Shown here: positions 32,327-34,067 of the stretch, one piece after another
Position numbering within the stretch: the first letter of the stretch is position 1
Layout of the letters: every line of letters starts with the position of its first letter
From: Actinomycetes bacterium
GTDB taxonomy: Bacteria; Actinomycetota; Acidimicrobiia; Acidimicrobiales; Ilumatobacteraceae
Length of the DNA: 34,067 nt
Assembly (NCBI GenBank): GCA_014190095.1
Contig: BJFW01000013.1
Coordinates: 1 to 34,067, forward strand
Direction of reading: 5' to 3'
Translations under genes and position numbers: made by a program
The notes under the pieces: model-generated
Told to the model about the DNA's origin: nothing
The model's database searches: none
What the model saw: the letters and a program-made list of their open reading frames with translations, nothing else

Positions 32327-34067
32327 AAATTTTGCATTCATGGCTGAAAGAATTCGCTGACTTCGGTAACGACGTCGATGTCATCGCCGATCGAATTACC
32401 GAACTTGGTCTTGCTGTCGAATCCGTAGATCGCGTCGGCACCCCGGTGAAGGGCGTGGTGACAGCAAAGGTGCTTCGTCTTGAGAAGCACCCTGACGCGG
32501 CAAAAGTTACACGTGTATACGTCGACGCGGGCGATGGGGTTGAGCGACACGTGTGGTGTGGCGCAACCAACATGCAGGCAGGCGACATCGTTCCGTTAGC
32601 AACGCTTGGTACCAATATGCCCGACGGTCGCGTCATCACGCAACGCGGAATTTTGGGAATTGATAGCGAAGGCATGCTGTGCTCAGGCACCGAAATCGGG
32701 TTGAGCTCAGACGGTAGTGGTTTGCTTATTCTTCCTCAAGGCACTGCGCTTGGGCTCGATGTATATGAAGCACTCGGCGTCGACTCAGACGTTGTGTTTG
32801 ATCTGGATGTCACCAGAAACCGACCCGATTGCACCGGCTACTTAGGCGTTGCTCGCGATTTGGCAGCAGGCATGGGTAAACAACTCGTGCTTCCAAAGGT
32901 CGATCAATCGGCCACTGGACAATCGCTCAGCGTTCCGGTGGATATAGACGCACCAGAACGTTGCAGCCGTTTTACCGTCCAGGTCATGTCGGGTATTTCC
33001 ATTACCCAATCACCTGATTGGATTGCTCGTCGTCTTGCACGTGCAGGAATGCGGTCAATCAACAACGTTGTCGACGTTTCAAACCTGGTCAATCTTGAAT
33101 TGAATCAACCGAATCACGCTTACGACTTTGATTCAGTGAAAGACGGTTTCATTGTGCGCCTGGCTCGCGAAGGCGAGCAGTTCACCACATTGGACGCGGT
33201 GGAGCGCACGCTTTCTGAGGGCGACCTGCTCATTTGTAATACGCAAGACAAGCCTGTGGGTATCGCAGGAATTATGGGTGGTCTCGATTCTGAAGTAACC
33301 GAATCAACTGCATCAATTGCTGTTGAAATCGCATACTTCGATCCAGATGCGGTACGTGCAACATCAACCCGACTTGCTTTGCGTACTGAGGCTTCGCTTC
33401 GCTTCGAACGTGGCGTAGATCCCTTTGGCGCAGAGTTCGCCTTAGCGCGCTTTGCTGAACTGTTGCGCATGACGTGTCCAAACCTCGTTGTTCATTCGGG
33501 TGCTACCGATGCTCGAACCGATTCATTGCCTAAGCAGGTGAGAACCACTGAAGTGCGACTGAACACCATTAAGCAAGTGCTCGGCATCGATATCACGGCA
33601 AAAGCCCTCGAGGATTTGCTTGCTCCGATCGGGTTTACCATTACCAAATCTGCAACTGATGGATCAGTTGTTGTTGGCATTCCATCGTGGCGTAATGATT
33701 GCAATAGCGAAATTGACATTGTTGAAGAAGTAGCGCGCCATTATGGATACGACAATTTAGGAAAAATCGTTCCAACGTCTCCCGTACATGGTCGTCTCTC
33801 CGATGTTCAGCGCCGCCGTCGAATCTTGCGCGAGATCGTCGTGTCACTTGGTGCTAGCGAAGCCATGCCCAATCCGTTTCTCGCGCCAGGCGATCTTGCA
33901 AAAGTTGGTCTCAGTGAAGACAATGCGTTAAAGCTTGCAAATCCACTTGTCGCTGAAGAGAGCGTGTTGCGTACTTCATTGGTACCCGGCATGTTGAAAT
34001 CCATTGCGTACAACCAGTCACATCGCATTCGCGATATCTCGCTGTTCGAAATTGGTCATGTGTATCC
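32323..34067 (+). CDS. pheT: Phenylalanyl-tRNA synthetase beta subunit (3' partial)
   Basis: The frame is open from ATG 32323 to the window edge, so it is missing from the ORF track. The first 581 codons are present. It opens MKILHSWLKEFADF and has the EMAP-like tRNA-binding domain (GVVTAKVLRLEKHPDAAKV, WCGATNMQAGDIVPLA). The B3/B4 editing region follows (RNRPDCTGYLGVARDLAA, INNVVDVSNLVNLELNQPNHAYD), then the B5 domain (VPSWRNDC-like GIPSWRNDCNSEIDIVEEVARHYGYDN). The remaining catalytic-like domain and anticodon-binding domain lie beyond the window. Confidence 0.97.
   Translation, partial: MKILHSWLKEFADFGNDVDVIADRITELGLAVESVDRVGTPVKGVVTAKVLRLEKHPDAAKVTRVYVDAGDGVERHVWCGATNMQAGDIVPLATLGTNMPDGRVITQRGILGIDSEGMLCSGTEIGLSSDGSGLLILPQGTALGLDVYEALGVDSDVVFDLDVTRNRPDCTGYLGVARDLAAGMGKQLVLPKVDQSATGQSLSVPVDIDAPERCSRFTVQVMSGISITQSPDWIARRLARAGMRSINNVVDVSNLVNLELNQPNHAYDFDSVKDGFIVRLAREGEQFTTLDAVERTLSEGDLLICNTQDKPVGIAGIMGGLDSEVTESTASIAVEIAYFDPDAVRATSTRLALRTEASLRFERGVDPFGAEFALARFAELLRMTCPNLVVHSGATDARTDSLPKQVRTTEVRLNTIKQVLGIDITAKALEDLLAPIGFTITKSATDGSVVVGIPSWRNDCNSEIDIVEEVARHYGYDNLGKIVPTSPVHGRLSDVQRRRRILREIVVSLGASEAMPNPFLAPGDLAKVGLSEDNALKLANPLVAEESVLRTSLVPGMLKSIAYNQSHRIRDISLFEIGHVY

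Noticed and set aside
32091-32690. 199-codon minus-strand ORF across the pheS/pheT junction
   Set aside because: Both sense genes are clearly real here; the antisense product has no recognisable features.
1-34067. Mobile elements, CRISPR arrays, tRNAs, defence or toxin-antitoxin systems
   Set aside because: I looked for transposase or integrase motifs, regularly spaced repeats, tRNA-like cloverleaves and toxin-like small gene pairs and saw none; the window is essentially core genome.

Overview
This window is a dense block of bacterial housekeeping genes, almost all on the + strand. Its gene order is typical of Actinomycetota: rarA - alaS - ruvX - mltG - aroE-C-K-B-Q - M24 peptidase - efp - nusB, then pyrR-B-C-carA-carB-pyrD - mihF - gmk - rpoZ - coaBC - metK - priA - def - fmt, then infC-rpmI-rplT-tsnR-pheS-pheT. 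Actinobacterial markers are the actinobacterial-type IHF (MihF) beside gmk and rpoZ, a PriA with a degenerate ATPase, and the aro/efp/nusB order. Moderate G+C and a class 1B-like PyrD where the usual actinobacterial operon has pyrF suggest a lineage off the main high-GC branch, perhaps an aquatic acidimicrobial type. That placement is inference only; no rRNA is present.

Layout. 1-672: 3' end of rarA and a small membrane-anchored protein. 706-5785: alaS, ruvX, mltG and aroE, closely spaced. 5828-11124: aroC, aroK, aroB, aroQ, an M24 peptidase, efp and nusB, most overlapping by a few bases. 11154-12533: a DUF2079-like multi-pass membrane protein. 12534-20728: the pyrimidine operon behind a short leader that contains what I read as a PyrR-binding hairpin next to the pyrR Shine-Dalgarno. 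20746-26314: mihF, gmk, rpoZ, coaBC, metK, priA. 26277-26921: a minus-strand RsmC-like methyltransferase. 26945-28641: def, fmt and a cold-shock-like protein. 28638-28973: a minus-strand DUF1844-like protein. 28974-29201: a structured non-coding leader. 29202-end: infC, rpmI, rplT, a SpoU-type rRNA methyltransferase, pheS, and pheT running off the end.

How the genes work together. The aro cluster encodes five shikimate-pathway enzymes (dehydroquinate synthase, dehydroquinase, shikimate dehydrogenase, shikimate kinase, chorismate synthase). The pyr cluster makes carbamoyl phosphate and carries it to orotate under PyrR control. The rest serves translation (AlaRS, EF-P, IF3, L35, L20, PheRS, formylation and deformylation, rRNA methylation), transcription (NusB, omega), the cell wall (MltG) and cofactors (CoA, SAM).

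I see no mobile element, CRISPR array, tRNA, rRNA or defence system. The points most worth a second look are regulatory: the PyrR hairpin; infC, which has no AUG/GUG/UUG start and lies behind a structured leader with a 28-codon Arg-rich ORF whose stop overlaps a perfect SD; an rRNA methyltransferase whose only plausible start is a CUG overlapping the rplT stop; and a recurring TANNNT box 6-8 nt before ATG that suggests leaderless transcripts.
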